Shown here: piece by piece, positions 18,061 to 27,269 of the stretch
Position numbering within the stretch: position 1 is the stretch's first letter
Layout of the letters: every line of letters starts with the position of its first letter
Assembly: GCF_902506575.1 (NCBI RefSeq)
Contig: NZ_LR732544.1
Span: 865,078-929,077 of the forward strand
Length of the DNA stretch: 64,000 bases
Reading direction: 5' to 3'
Origin: Streptomyces mexicanus
Lineage (GTDB): Bacteria > Actinomycetota > Actinomycetes > Streptomycetales > Streptomycetaceae
Translations under genes and position numbers: made by a program
Notes under the pieces: generated by a model
What the model saw: only the letters and a program-made list of their open reading frames with translations
The model's database searches: none
What the model was told of the DNA's origin: nothing

Positions 18061-18180
18061 TCCCTTCGTGCGGCGGGAGCGCCTGGACGGCAAGACGCCC
18101 GGTCGGGCAGGTCGCAGGGGGTCCTTCGTGTGCCGGGAGCGCCTGGACTGGACGACGCCCGGGCGGGCGGGGGACAGCAG
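18061..18180. repeat. 60-bp imperfect tandem duplication
   Basis: Bases 18061-18120 and 18121-18180 align over 60 bp without gaps. Shared blocks include CGGGAGCGCCTGGAC and GACGCCCGG. A weaker, shorter copy may precede them near 18030-18060. The unit has no conserved reading frame that I could recognise. Confidence 0.65.
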
Positions 18181-18350
18181 TCGGGCCGTTCGCAGGAGTG
18201 GCAGCAGTGAGACGCGTGCCCCGTACCGGAGTGAGGCGCCGTGGGACGGGGACGGACGACGGGCCGCACGTGGACCGACGGTCGCGTCGACGCTCGCGGG
18301 GCACCACGCACGGGGCCCACACACGGGACCCACACACGCGGCCCACGGAC

Positions 18351-18372
18351 GGGGCACCGCGCACGGTGCCCC
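18351..18372 (-). terminator. hairpin terminator after rhodanese gene
   Basis: GGGGCACCG (18351-18359) pairs perfectly with CGGTGCCCC (18364-18372) around CGCA, 16 bp past the rhodanese stop codon. Confidence 0.8.
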
Positions 18373-18387
18373 GTGAGGGCCGCGGTG

Positions 18388-19313
<926 letters not shown>

Positions 19314-19334
19314 GGCGGCTGGGCGCCGCGCTCC

Positions 19335-19454
19335 CGGTCCGGCGGTGGTCGGACGAGACCCGTGCCTCGGTCCGGCGGTGGTCGGACGAGACCTGTGCTT
19401 CGGTCCGGCGTGATTCGGATGATGAACACCTCGGCCCGGCGGTGGTCAGGTCAG
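19335..19454. repeat. 33-bp tandem repeat between convergent genes
   Basis: Two nearly identical 33-bp units at 19335-19367 and 19368-19400 (each beginning CGGTCCGGCGGTGGTCGGAC) are followed by a diverged 31-bp unit (19401-19431) and a partial one (19432-19454). The last overlaps the end of the TauE gene. It lies just past the repressor gene, so transcripts from both sides would end in it. Confidence 0.75.
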
Positions 19455-20195
19455 TGCGTCGAGGAGCATGAACGCGGCCACGGCGAGCAGGACGACGGCG
19501 AACGTCCGCTGCAGCCGGGTGCCGGTGACTTTGGTGGCCAGGCGTCTGCCGTCCCAGGCGCCGAGGATCGCCGCCCCGGTGAACGGCGCGATCACCGCCC
19601 AGTCGACACCGGTCGTGGTGGCGCCGCGGGTGGCGAGCGAGGCCACCGAGTTGGCCGAGATGACCAGCAGACTGGTGCCGACGGCGGACTGCATCTCGAA
19701 CGCCAGCACCGTGACGAGGGCGGGGACGGCGAGAAAGCCTCCGCCCACCCCGAGCAGTCCGGTCAGGGCGCCCAGTCCCGCGCCGGCTCCCGCCGCCTTC
19801 GCCGGCCGCACCGCCGTCGTCCGCTCGGCGCTCGTCCGACCGGGGCGGAGCATTCTCACGGCGGCGAGCGCGGCGACGAGTGCGAACGCCGCGGTCAGCA
19901 CGGGCTGCGGCAGCCGTGCGGCGACGGTTCCGGCCACGGCGGCGGGCAGAAGCCCGGCCGCGGCGAACAGGCCACCGGCTTTCCACCGCACGTGCCGTGC
20001 TCGGGCGTGGGCGTACAGGGCGGTGAGTGAGGTGGCGGTGACGATGATCAGGCCCCCGGTGGTGGCGGCGGCCGGCGTGAAGCCGAGCAGGTAGATCAGC
20101 GCGGGCACCGCCAGGACGCTGCCGCCCCCGCCCAGTGCGCCCAGTGCGAGCCCGACGACCGCGCCGGCGATCAGGGCCAGGAGCAGGGCACTCAC
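19446..20195 (-). CDS. TauE/SafE family sulfite/sulfur-compound exporter
   Basis: A 249-residue membrane protein with seven to eight helices and the two internal repeats of the TauE/SafE family. The signatures GALGGGGSVLAVPALIYLLG and GLLGVGGGFLAVPALV are the conserved glycine-rich motifs of each half. Family members export sulfite, sulfoacetate or related sulfur anions. GTG 20195 overlaps the stop of the CstB-like gene by 4 bp, so the two are coupled. It would export sulfite or thiosulfate made by the upstream dioxygenase/rhodanese. Confidence 0.9.
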   Translation of the reverse strand: MSALLLALIAGAVVGLALGALGGGGSVLAVPALIYLLGFTPAAATTGGLIIVTATSLTALYAHARARHVRWKAGGLFAAAGLLPAAVAGTVAARLPQPVLTAAFALVAALAAVRMLRPGRTSAERTTAVRPAKAAGAGAGLGALTGLLGVGGGFLAVPALVTVLAFEMQSAVGTSLLVISANSVASLATRGATTTGVDWAVIAPFTGAAILGAWDGRRLATKVTGTRLQRTFAVVLLAVAAFMLLDALT

Positions 20196-21580
20196 ACCAC
20201 CACGCCCCTGGCGCCGCTGCCGTCGACGACGGGCAGGCCCGCCTCGGCGGCGGCGTCGAAGGCGTCGTCGACGGCGACCACGTCACGTCCGGCCGCATCG
20301 AGCAGGGAGGCGGCGATCGCCGCGCGCGTGCCGCCGGCGCAGTGCACCCACACCACCCCGCCCGGCACCTCATCGATACGGCCGGGCAGCTCGTGGAGCG
20401 GGATATGGACGGAGCCGTCGACGAACCCGCGCGCCCGCTCGGTCTCGCGCCGCACGTCCAGCACCACGATCCGCTCGCCGCGCGCCCGCTCCTCGGCGAG
20501 GTCGGCGAAGCGTGCGCGCGGGAACGAGGCGAGCCGTTCGCCCTCACGGACCCAGCCCGCCGCATCGCCGGTGGCGGCCGCCGCGGGGCGGTCGATGCCG
20601 ACCCTGGCCAGCTCCCGCTGAGCGTCGGCGACCTGCTCGGGCGTCTCGGCCAGGAGCGTCACCGGCTTCCCCCAGGGGATGAGCCACGCCAGGTGAGTGG
20701 CGAGCCGGCCCTCGCCCTCGAAGTTGAACGCCCCCGCGACGTGTCCCTGGGCGAAGGCGACCCGGTTGCGCAGGTCCACCACCCATTCCCCCGCGGCCAG
20801 CCGGGCGGCGATCTCCTCGGCGTCCGCGAGCCGCGGCGGGGTGAGGTCGATCGGGGCGGGGCCTGCCGCGTTGGCCGGGCCCATGTGCGTGTAGTAGGAG
20901 GGAACGTCGTGCAGTCCGGCGAGCAGCCGCGCGACGAAGGCGTCCACGTCCAGAGTCAGCGCGTCGTTGCCGGCGCGTTCCTTGCCGATCGTGGTCGTCT
21001 GCCCTTCGGCCTGCGCGGAGGAGCAGAAGCTGCCGAAGCCGTGGGTGGGCAGCACGGGGACGTCGTCGTCCAGCTCGGTGGCGAGGCGCCGGGCGGAGGC
21101 GTGCTGGGCGCGGGCCAGCCGTTCGGTCAGCCGGGGCTCGACCAGGTCGGGCCGGCCCACGGTGCCGATCAGCAGCGACCCGCCGGTGAAGGCCGCGACC
21201 TCGCGCCCGTCGTCGGCCAGCACGTAGGAGGTGCGGTGCGGGGTGTGACCCGGAGTGGTGATCGCCCGCACGGCCAGCCCCGCATCTACGGCGTACGTGT
21301 CGCCGTCGGCGACCGGGGTGCGGGCGAAGGCCACCGACGCCCCGGCCGGCACCAGGTAGCGGGCCCCGGTCACGCGGGCCAGCTCCAGACCGCCGCTGAC
21401 GTAGTCGTTGTGCAGGTGGGTCTCGGCCACCAGTGCGATGCGCACCCCGTGCCGGGCGGCCGCGGCGATGACCTGATCGATGTCACGAGGCGGGTCCACC
21501 ACCAGCGCGGTCCTGCCGCCACCGGCCAGGTAGCTGCGATTGCCCAGACCCTCGACGTCCAGGGTGTCGACGAAGAACAC
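20192..21580 (-). CDS. metallo-beta-lactamase-fold persulfide dioxygenase/double rhodanese protein (CstB-like)
   Basis: A 462-residue fusion. Residues 1-240 are an MBL fold related to persulfide dioxygenases (ETHLHNDYVSGG, TTPGHTPHRTSYV, TGGSLLIGTVGRPDL). Residues about 255-350 are a rhodanese-like domain without an active Cys, and residues about 365-460 are a rhodanese with the active loop HCAGGTRAA. This is the layout of CstB, which oxidises persulfide and transfers sulfur to make thiosulfate. The usual HxHxDH motif ends in Tyr60 instead of His, and the usual GD of the GDxL ligand motif is GG. GTG 21580 has GGAGAGGAG. Promoter-proximal to tauE. Confidence 0.87.
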   Translation of the reverse strand: MFFVDTLDVEGLGNRSYLAGGGRTALVVDPPRDIDQVIAAAARHGVRIALVAETHLHNDYVSGGLELARVTGARYLVPAGASVAFARTPVADGDTYAVDAGLAVRAITTPGHTPHRTSYVLADDGREVAAFTGGSLLIGTVGRPDLVEPRLTERLARAQHASARRLATELDDDVPVLPTHGFGSFCSSAQAEGQTTTIGKERAGNDALTLDVDAFVARLLAGLHDVPSYYTHMGPANAAGPAPIDLTPPRLADAEEIAARLAAGEWVVDLRNRVAFAQGHVAGAFNFEGEGRLATHLAWLIPWGKPVTLLAETPEQVADAQRELARVGIDRPAAAATGDAAGWVREGERLASFPRARFADLAEERARGERIVVLDVRRETERARGFVDGSVHIPLHELPGRIDEVPGGVVWVHCAGGTRAAIAASLLDAAGRDVVAVDDAFDAAAEAGLPVVDGSGARGVVV

Positions 21581-21604
21581 GACGGTGACTCCTCTCCAGC
21601 TAAG

Positions 21605-21618
21605 TACCCCCCGGGGTA
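21605..21618. promoter_or_regulatory. CstR-type operator, proximal copy
   Basis: TACCCCCCGGGGTA lies 25 bp upstream of the CstB-like start codon. Arms TACCCC and GGGGTA flank CC, resembling the operator at 18997-19014. Confidence 0.8.
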
Positions 21619-21641
21619 TCCGGCGCCCACTCTAACAGGGG

Positions 21642-21655
21642 TACCCCCGGGGGTA
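21642..21655. promoter_or_regulatory. CstR-type operator, distal copy
   Basis: TACCCCCGGGGGTA is a perfect 14-bp palindrome, with GTATC flanks like the site near the repressor gene. Center-to-center distance from the proximal copy is 37 bp. Confidence 0.82.
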
Positions 21656-21837
21656 TCAGCGGGGGCGAGAGAAGGCCCTCTCGTTCGCAGCCATCGCGCA
21701 CCCTGCATTCGGACCTCAGCAGGACGTCAGGAGAACGCAGCCGGACGTCAGCAGGACGGCACCCGGGCGGCAGCCGGACGCAGACGCCCCACCTTCTGCG
21801 GCCGTGCCGAGCGGTCAGGAGCCGTGCAGCCCGCTCA

Positions 21838-22293
21838 TCAGGCGCGGCCGCTGCCGTACGGGGCGTACAGGTCGAGGAGGCGGACACGGGTCGCGTGCAG
21901 CCGGTCGGCGACGACCCGGCCCACCCAGACGGCGACGGCACAGCCGAACCGCGGATCCTGCTCGCACAGCGACCGCACGGTTGCCGCGTCGAACTCATAG
22001 GCCCGCACCGGGCTGGTGGCCTCCGCGCCCAGGTGCCAGAGGTGCGGCGGGAAGTGCCAGGACCACCCGACCAGCTCGCCGTGGCCCAGCGACTCGATGA
22101 CGGCGGCGCGGCGGCCGGGGACGTGCAGGTCGAGCGCGACCGTCCCGGTCTTGATGATCCAGAACCGGTCGGCGTGCCGGCCCTCCTCGAACAGACGCGT
22201 GCCGACGTCGAAGCAGACCTCGCGGGCGAGGGACATCAGACGGGCACGGTGCTCGGCCGGCAGGGCCGCCGTCACGGTGGGGGAGGAGGTCAT
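21838..22293 (-). CDS. cyclic nucleotide-binding domain protein
   Basis: A 151-residue protein that is essentially one Crp-type cNMP-binding barrel: FDVGTRLFEEGRHADRFWII, KTGTVALDLHVPGRRAAVIESLGHGELVGWSW (given as VIESLGHGELVGW), then a long C-terminal helix. The C-terminal winged-helix DNA-binding domain of CRP/FNR proteins is missing, so it probably senses a ligand and acts through a partner. Similar stand-alone proteins occur next to stress proteins and phosphoketolase in Streptomyces. ATG 22293 follows AAGGAG; the open frame extends far upstream but is antisense to the GH65 gene. Confidence 0.85.
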   Translation of the reverse strand: MTSSPTVTAALPAEHRARLMSLAREVCFDVGTRLFEEGRHADRFWIIKTGTVALDLHVPGRRAAVIESLGHGELVGWSWHFPPHLWHLGAEATSPVRAYEFDAATVRSLCEQDPRFGCAVAVWVGRVVADRLHATRVRLLDLYAPYGSGRA

Positions 22294-22561
22294 GGGAGGG
22301 GCTCCTTCTTCGTCGACGCCGCCGAGCCGAGAGGGCCGTCGGCTGTGCCGCCCGCGTTCCCCCGACTGCTGCCGGCCCCACGGGACACCGTGGGGGACGC
22401 TGCTTCCAGCCTGCGCCCGAGCGGGGCGGAACGCCACGGGCCGCCCGGTCCCGGCTCGGGGGCCGCTCCGCCCTCGCGTCGGGGCACGTCGGATGCGACG
22501 GTGAGGGGAGTGCAGTGTCGGCTGCTCGACGCGACAGCGGACGGGAAAGGTGGCGGTAGGG
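22294..22561. other. divergent leader between cNMP-binding and GH65 genes
   Basis: Contains a perfect hairpin, CCCCACGG (22376-22383) and CCGTGGGG (22388-22395) with a GACA loop. Promoters for both directions must lie here. No operator is clear. Confidence 0.4.
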
Positions 22562-22654
22562 ATGGAGCTGCCTGTAGTGGTGGGAGTGGGCGGATCGGAT
22601 GGATCGGACGCCGGCCTGACCGCGGTGGACGCTCCGGGTGTGACCGTCCGATGA
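22562..22654 (+). CDS. 30-residue frame resembling a universal stress protein N-terminus
   Basis: Reads MELPVVVGVGGSDGSDAGLT and then AVDAPGVTVR before stopping at TGA 22652-22654, which overlaps the GH65 ATG (ATGA). Streptomyces universal stress proteins begin in the same way (LPVVVGVDGS, with a following ASLRAVDW region), so this is either a remnant of a USP gene or a coupled leader peptide. GGTAGGG lies just upstream. It is far too short for a USP (about 140-300 residues). Confidence 0.4.
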   Translation: MELPVVVGVGGSDGSDAGLTAVDAPGVTVR

Positions 22655-25038
22655 CCTCGGCAGCAGGGCCCGGGACATGGGAGTACGAGGGGTACGACCC
22701 GGCGCAGGAGCGCCTGCGGGAGGCGCTGTGCACCCTCGGCAACGGCTGCTTCGCCACCCGCGGCGCGCTGCCGGAGTGCGCTGCCGACGAGGTCCACTAC
22801 CCGGGCACCTATGTGGCCGGCTGCTACAACCGGCTCGTCTCTCACGTGGCCGGCCGCCAGGTGGAGAACGAGGACCTGGTCAACCTCCCCAACTGGCTGC
22901 CGCTGCGCTTCCGCCTGGCCGGTGACCCCTGGCTCACCCCGGAGGCGGCGACCGTGCTCGACCACCGGCAGGTCCTCCACCTGGACGCGGGCCTGCTGGA
23001 GCGCCGCACCCGCTACCGCGTGGGCGGCGGACGGGCGTTGACGGTGCGCCAGTGGCGGATCGTGCACCTGGGCGATCCACACCTGGCCGCCCTGCGCACC
23101 GAGTTCACCGCCGAGGACGGCCCGCTGGAACTCGAGGTGGAGGCGGCCCTGGACGGCGGCGTCACCAACGCCGGCGTACCGCGCTACCGCGAGCTTGACG
23201 GCCGTCACCTCACCCAGGTGCACACCGGGACCGCTGTACCGGGCACGGTCTGGCTGCACTGCCGGACCCGCACCTCCGACATCGGCATCGGCCTGGCCGG
23301 CCGGGTGACGACCGACGGCGGCGTCACCGTCCACACCCGGCACGAACCGTTGCGCGCGCTCCAGCACCTGTCCCTGAGCCTGACGCCCGGCCGCCCCGTC
23401 ACCGTCGACAAGACGGCGGCCCTGCACACCTCCCACGACCCGGCCATCGGCGACCCGCTGCGCGCGGCGACCGACCGGGTGCTCGCCGCGCCGCACTTCG
23501 ACGACCTGGTGGCGACCCACCGGGCGGCCTGGGACCGGCTGTGGCGCCGGTCCGCCCCCGACGTCGCCGGAGAGCCGGGCCGGATCCTGCGCCTGCACCT
23601 CTTCCACGTGCTGCAGACCCTCTCCCCGCACACCGCCGACCTGGACGTCGGGGTGCCCGCCCGCGGCCTGCACGGCGAGGCGTACCGCGGGCACGTGTTC
23701 TGGGACGAGCTGTTCGTCCTGCCGTATCTGAACCTGCACCTGCCCGAGGTCTCCCGAGCCCTGCTGCGCTACCGGCACCGGCGCCTGGGACCGGCCTGCG
23801 CCGCGGCGCGCGCGGTGGGCCGGCGCGGGGCGATGTACCCGTGGCAGAGCGGCAGCGACGGACGGGAGGAGACCCAGCGGCTGCACCTCAATCCCCGCTC
23901 CGGACGCTGGCTGCCGGACCACTCCCACCTGCAGCGGCACGTCGGCTCGGCCGTCGCCTACAACGTGTGGCAGTACTGCGAGGCCACCGGCGACACCGAG
24001 TTCCTGCACACCCAGGGCGCGGAGATGCTGGTGCAGATCGCCCGCTTCTGGGCCGACTCGGCAACCTGGGACGCACACCTGGGACGGCACCGCATCCGCG
24101 GCGTGGTGGGCCCCGACGAATACCACGACGCCTACCCGGACGCCGAGCGCCCCGGTCTGGACGACAACACGTACACCAACGTCACCGCCGCCTGGGTCCT
24201 CACCCGGACCCTGGACGCCCTCGACGCCCTGCCCGAGCCGCGCCGACGCGAACTGACCGAGCGCAACGGCATCGACGGCGGCGAGCTGCAGCGCTGGGAG
24301 GAGGTCTCCCGCACGCTGCACGTGCCCTTCCACGACGGTCTCGTCAGTCAGTTCGAGGGATACGCCGACCTGAAGGAACTCGACTGGGCCGACTACCGCG
24401 CCCGCTACGGCGACATCCGGCGCCTGGACCGGATCCTGGAGGCCGAGGACGACACCGTCAACCGCTACAAGGCGTCCAAGCAGGCGGACGTGCTCATGCT
24501 CGGCTACCTGTTCTCACCGACCGAACTCCAGGGGCTCTTCCACCGGCTGGGTCACCGGCTCGACGAAGAGACCTGGCAGCGCTGCGTCGACCACTACCTG
24601 GCCCGCACCAGTCACGGCTCCACCCTCAGCGGCCTGGTCCACGGCTGGGTGCTGGCCAGGGCCCGCCGCGCGGAGGCGTGGACGTTCGTCCAGGAGGCCC
24701 TGCGCGGTGACATCGCCGATCTGCAGGGCGGCACCACCGGCGAGGGCATCCACCTCGGCGCCATGGCCGGCACCCTCGACCTGGTCCAGCGCGGACTGCC
24801 CGGCCTGGAGACCCGTGACGGCGCACTCCGGTTCGACCCCGTGCCGCTGCCGGAACTGTCCTCCTACGGCTTCCGCCTGCGCTACCGGGGCCACTGGGGG
24901 GTCGGGGTACGCCTGGAGCACGGCCGATTGGAGATCGCGGTGCCTCCGTCCGACCGCCCGCCGATCGACGTACGCCTGCCCGGCTGCGCCGTCCGCGTCC
25001 CCCCGGGCGAGAAGTGCAGCCTGGCGCTGCCTGAGTAA
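22651..25038 (+). CDS. glycoside hydrolase family 65 (maltose/trehalose/kojibiose phosphorylase-like)
   Basis: A 795-residue GH65 enzyme. The N-terminal beta-sandwich (YDPAQERLREALCTLGNGCFATRGA) leads to an (alpha/alpha)6 barrel with the key region VVGPDEYHDAYPD; Glu490 is the expected general acid. The phosphate-site motifs YKASKQADVLML and TSHGSTLSGLVHG are present, supporting phosphorolysis of an alpha-glucoside to beta-glucose-1-phosphate. The exact disaccharide is unknown. ATG 22651 lies in an ATGA overlap with the 30-codon frame. The neighbouring phosphoketolase would be a natural sugar-phosphate partner. Confidence 0.92.
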   Translation: MTSAAGPGTWEYEGYDPAQERLREALCTLGNGCFATRGALPECAADEVHYPGTYVAGCYNRLVSHVAGRQVENEDLVNLPNWLPLRFRLAGDPWLTPEAATVLDHRQVLHLDAGLLERRTRYRVGGGRALTVRQWRIVHLGDPHLAALRTEFTAEDGPLELEVEAALDGGVTNAGVPRYRELDGRHLTQVHTGTAVPGTVWLHCRTRTSDIGIGLAGRVTTDGGVTVHTRHEPLRALQHLSLSLTPGRPVTVDKTAALHTSHDPAIGDPLRAATDRVLAAPHFDDLVATHRAAWDRLWRRSAPDVAGEPGRILRLHLFHVLQTLSPHTADLDVGVPARGLHGEAYRGHVFWDELFVLPYLNLHLPEVSRALLRYRHRRLGPACAAARAVGRRGAMYPWQSGSDGREETQRLHLNPRSGRWLPDHSHLQRHVGSAVAYNVWQYCEATGDTEFLHTQGAEMLVQIARFWADSATWDAHLGRHRIRGVVGPDEYHDAYPDAERPGLDDNTYTNVTAAWVLTRTLDALDALPEPRRRELTERNGIDGGELQRWEEVSRTLHVPFHDGLVSQFEGYADLKELDWADYRARYGDIRRLDRILEAEDDTVNRYKASKQADVLMLGYLFSPTELQGLFHRLGHRLDEETWQRCVDHYLARTSHGSTLSGLVHGWVLARARRAEAWTFVQEALRGDIADLQGGTTGEGIHLGAMAGTLDLVQRGLPGLETRDGALRFDPVPLPELSSYGFRLRYRGHWGVGVRLEHGRLEIAVPPSDRPPIDVRLPGCAVRVPPGEKCSLALPE

Positions 25039-25155
25039 GAACTCCTCGCAGCGGCACAACACCCTGCCGAGGCGGGGGCGCGGGCGGCTTCAGACGTGCG
25101 GGAGCCGGTGCACCGGCTGCTGCCGGCGGTGCACCGCACCGGTCGGCGGCGGCCG

Positions 25156-25764
25156 TCATCCGCTGATGGCGAGCCAGCCGTGTTCGAGCAGGTCGAAGGC
25201 GCGGGTGACGGCCTGGCGGGGGTCGGCGTGGGCGAGGGCGGCGCGCGGGGCTTCGAGGGCGAAGTGGGCCAGCGCGGTGCACGCGGGGTCGTCCGCGGCG
25301 AGTCCGCTCTCCTCGGCGATGACCTGGGCCAGGGCGTTGGCGTGGCGTAGCCACATGCCCTGGAGGTAGTCGCGCAGGGCCGGGGTGCTGTTGATCAGGT
25401 CGAACCACGCGGTGAAGCGGGCGTCGCCGTCCGCGGCGAGGATACGGGAGCGCAGCGCGTGCTCGCGCAGGGCCGCGGGGATGGACTGGCCCTCGGGGCG
25501 CTCGCGCACGGCGGCGAGCAGGCGGGCCTCCTGATCGGCGTCCTCGTCGAAGACCAGCGCTTCCTTGACCGGGAAGTGCTTGAAGAGCGTGGTGGTGGAC
25601 ACGTCGGCGGCGTCCGCGATCTCGCGGATGCCGACGTCGTCGTACCCCCGCTCCAGGAACAGGCGCAGTGCGGCGTCGGCGATGGCCTGGCGGGTGGCGG
25701 CCTTCTTGCGCTCGCGGCGCCCTGTCGGCGGCGCGGTGCCGGTCTGGGTGGCGGGGTCCGTCAT
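25156..25764 (-). CDS. TetR family transcriptional regulator
   Basis: A 202-residue TetR protein. The N-terminal HTH is typical: ATRQAIADAALRLFLERGYDDVGIREIADAADVSTTTLFKHF (key parts FLERGYDDVGIREIA and VSTTTLFKHFPVKE). The rest is a helical ligand-binding domain (FDLINSTPALRDYLQGMWLRH). It diverges from the FAD monooxygenase gene, with short repeats between them, so it probably represses that gene. Its ligand is unknown. Confidence 0.92.
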   Translation of the reverse strand: MTDPATQTGTAPPTGRRERKKAATRQAIADAALRLFLERGYDDVGIREIADAADVSTTTLFKHFPVKEALVFDEDADQEARLLAAVRERPEGQSIPAALREHALRSRILAADGDARFTAWFDLINSTPALRDYLQGMWLRHANALAQVIAEESGLAADDPACTALAHFALEAPRAALAHADPRQAVTRAFDLLEHGWLAISG

Positions 25765-26011
25765 GCCACGACTCTACCTCTCGGTTGCCCGACTTCAAAA
25801 GTTGACTCGTTGCACTTGTTGGGTCGTTGTGCTCTCATGGGGTGGCGGTCGTGAGGCCCTGCCCGGACGTGCTCCCCGTTGCTCTTCTTCTTGCTCTTCT
25901 TCGGCTCTTCTTCCGACCCGAACCACAACGCCCCCAGGCACCACCGCTGCCCACCGACCACTCAGCCCAGCAACGCGCCCTTGCCGCGCTCTCCGAAAGG
26001 AGCACACCGCC
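25765..26011 (+). promoter_or_regulatory. leader of the TetX-like gene with TetR-site candidates and pyrimidine repeats
   Basis: Near the TetR end, ACTTCAAAAGT (25792-25802) is a short palindrome, followed by GTTGACTCGTTGCAC and a similar GTTGGGTCGTTGTGC, likely operator material. Further down, three copies of GCTCTTCTTC (about 25880-25915) form a polypyrimidine tract. A frame from GTG 25842 runs to a TGA at 26013-26015 that overlaps the monooxygenase start (GTGA), so translational coupling is possible. Confidence 0.5.
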
Positions 26012-27157
26012 GTGAACACCATCCCGGCCACACCTCGCATCGCCATCATCGGTGCCGGCCCCGGCGGCCTGACCTGCGCCCGGATACTCCAGCGACACGG
26101 CCTCACTGCCGCCGTCTACGACCGCGAGACCGGCCCCGAGACCCGCGACCAGGGTGGCTCCCTCGACCTGCACGAGGACGACGGCCAGGTCGCCCTGCGC
26201 GAAGCGGGACTGCTGGAGGAGTTCTTCCGGCTCTCCCGCCCGGAGGGCCAGGAGATGCGCCAGTGGGACCCGAAGTCCGGCACGATCGTCTTCCACCACA
26301 CTCCCGCGGAGGACGAACGCTTCAAGCCGGAGATCGACCGAGGGCAGCTGCGCGGCCTCCTGCTGGACTCGCTCCAGCCCGGCACGGTGCGCTGGGGCCA
26401 CACCCTGCGCTGCGTCGAGGGGCCCGCACAAGGCCCCCGGCGGCTCCGCTTCGCCGACGGCACCACCGTCGAGGCCGACCTCGTCATCGGTGCCGACGGT
26501 GCCTGGTCCACGGTCCGCCGTGCCCTCTCCGACGCCACCCCCCAGTACACCGGCGTCAGCCTCCTCGAAGCCTGGTTCGACGACGTCGACCACCGGCACC
26601 CCGACATCGCCGCACTCGTCGGCCAGGGCAGCGCCGCCGCGGCCGACGGAGACCGTGGTCTGTTCGCCCAGCGCAACAGCGGCGGCCACATCCGCGTCTA
26701 CGTCATCCAGCGCGTCCCCGCGGACTGGATCACCGCGGCCGGCCTCACCATCGGCGACACCGACGGCATCCGTGCCCTCCTGCTGGACCGGTACCGCCAC
26801 TGGTCACCGGCTCTGCGCCGGCTGCTCACCGACAACGACGGCCCTTATGTCGACCGCCGCATCCACGCGCTGCCCGTGCCCCACACCTGGGAGCACAACC
26901 CCACCCTCACCCTGCTGGGCGACGCCGCGCACCTCATGCCGCCACTCGGCGTCGGCGTCAACCTCGCCATGCTGGACGCCTGCGAACTCGCCCTCGCCAT
27001 CGTCCATCACGACACCGTCGAGGACGCCGTCCTCGCCTACGAGAAGACCATGCTGCCCCGCTCCGCTCGGATGCAGCAGCTCCTCGACAACGGCGTCGAT
27101 GAACTGCTGTCCCCCGAACTGCCCGACTTCGCCCAGGCGGGGACGGTCGCGCAGTGA
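26012..27157 (+). CDS. FAD-dependent monooxygenase, TetX-like
   Basis: A 381-residue class A flavoprotein monooxygenase. The GxGxxG motif IAIIGAGPGGLTCARILQRHG binds FAD, DLVIGADGAWSTVR is the conserved DG motif, and LLGDAAHLMPPLGVGVNLAMLDA is the GD motif near the flavin ribityl chain. DQGGSLDLHEDDGQVALREAGL is characteristic of TetX and relatives, which hydroxylate tetracyclines, but many Streptomyces homologs act on other aromatics, so resistance is not proven. GTG 26012 follows GAAAGGAG. The divergent TetR gene probably regulates it. Confidence 0.9.
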   Translation: MNTIPATPRIAIIGAGPGGLTCARILQRHGLTAAVYDRETGPETRDQGGSLDLHEDDGQVALREAGLLEEFFRLSRPEGQEMRQWDPKSGTIVFHHTPAEDERFKPEIDRGQLRGLLLDSLQPGTVRWGHTLRCVEGPAQGPRRLRFADGTTVEADLVIGADGAWSTVRRALSDATPQYTGVSLLEAWFDDVDHRHPDIAALVGQGSAAAADGDRGLFAQRNSGGHIRVYVIQRVPADWITAAGLTIGDTDGIRALLLDRYRHWSPALRRLLTDNDGPYVDRRIHALPVPHTWEHNPTLTLLGDAAHLMPPLGVGVNLAMLDACELALAIVHHDTVEDAVLAYEKTMLPRSARMQQLLDNGVDELLSPELPDFAQAGTVAQ

Positions 27158-27269
27158 AGGGGTGCGGGGCGTGACCGTCGCCCGCGTTCCCTGAACGGCG
27201 CCGTCCGCGATGTCGCCTCACGGGAACGAACTGCCCGGTGCGTGACGGCTCGGGCATCCGGGCGGGCGG

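Larger units (their letters stand above)
17826..18387. other. gene-free, repeat-rich intergenic region
   Basis: 560 bp between xfp and the rhodanese gene without a credible gene. It contains the xfp promoter side, a 60-bp tandem duplication (18061-18180), short CACACACGGG-type repeats around 18300-18350 and a terminator hairpin at 18351-18372. Confidence 0.55.
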
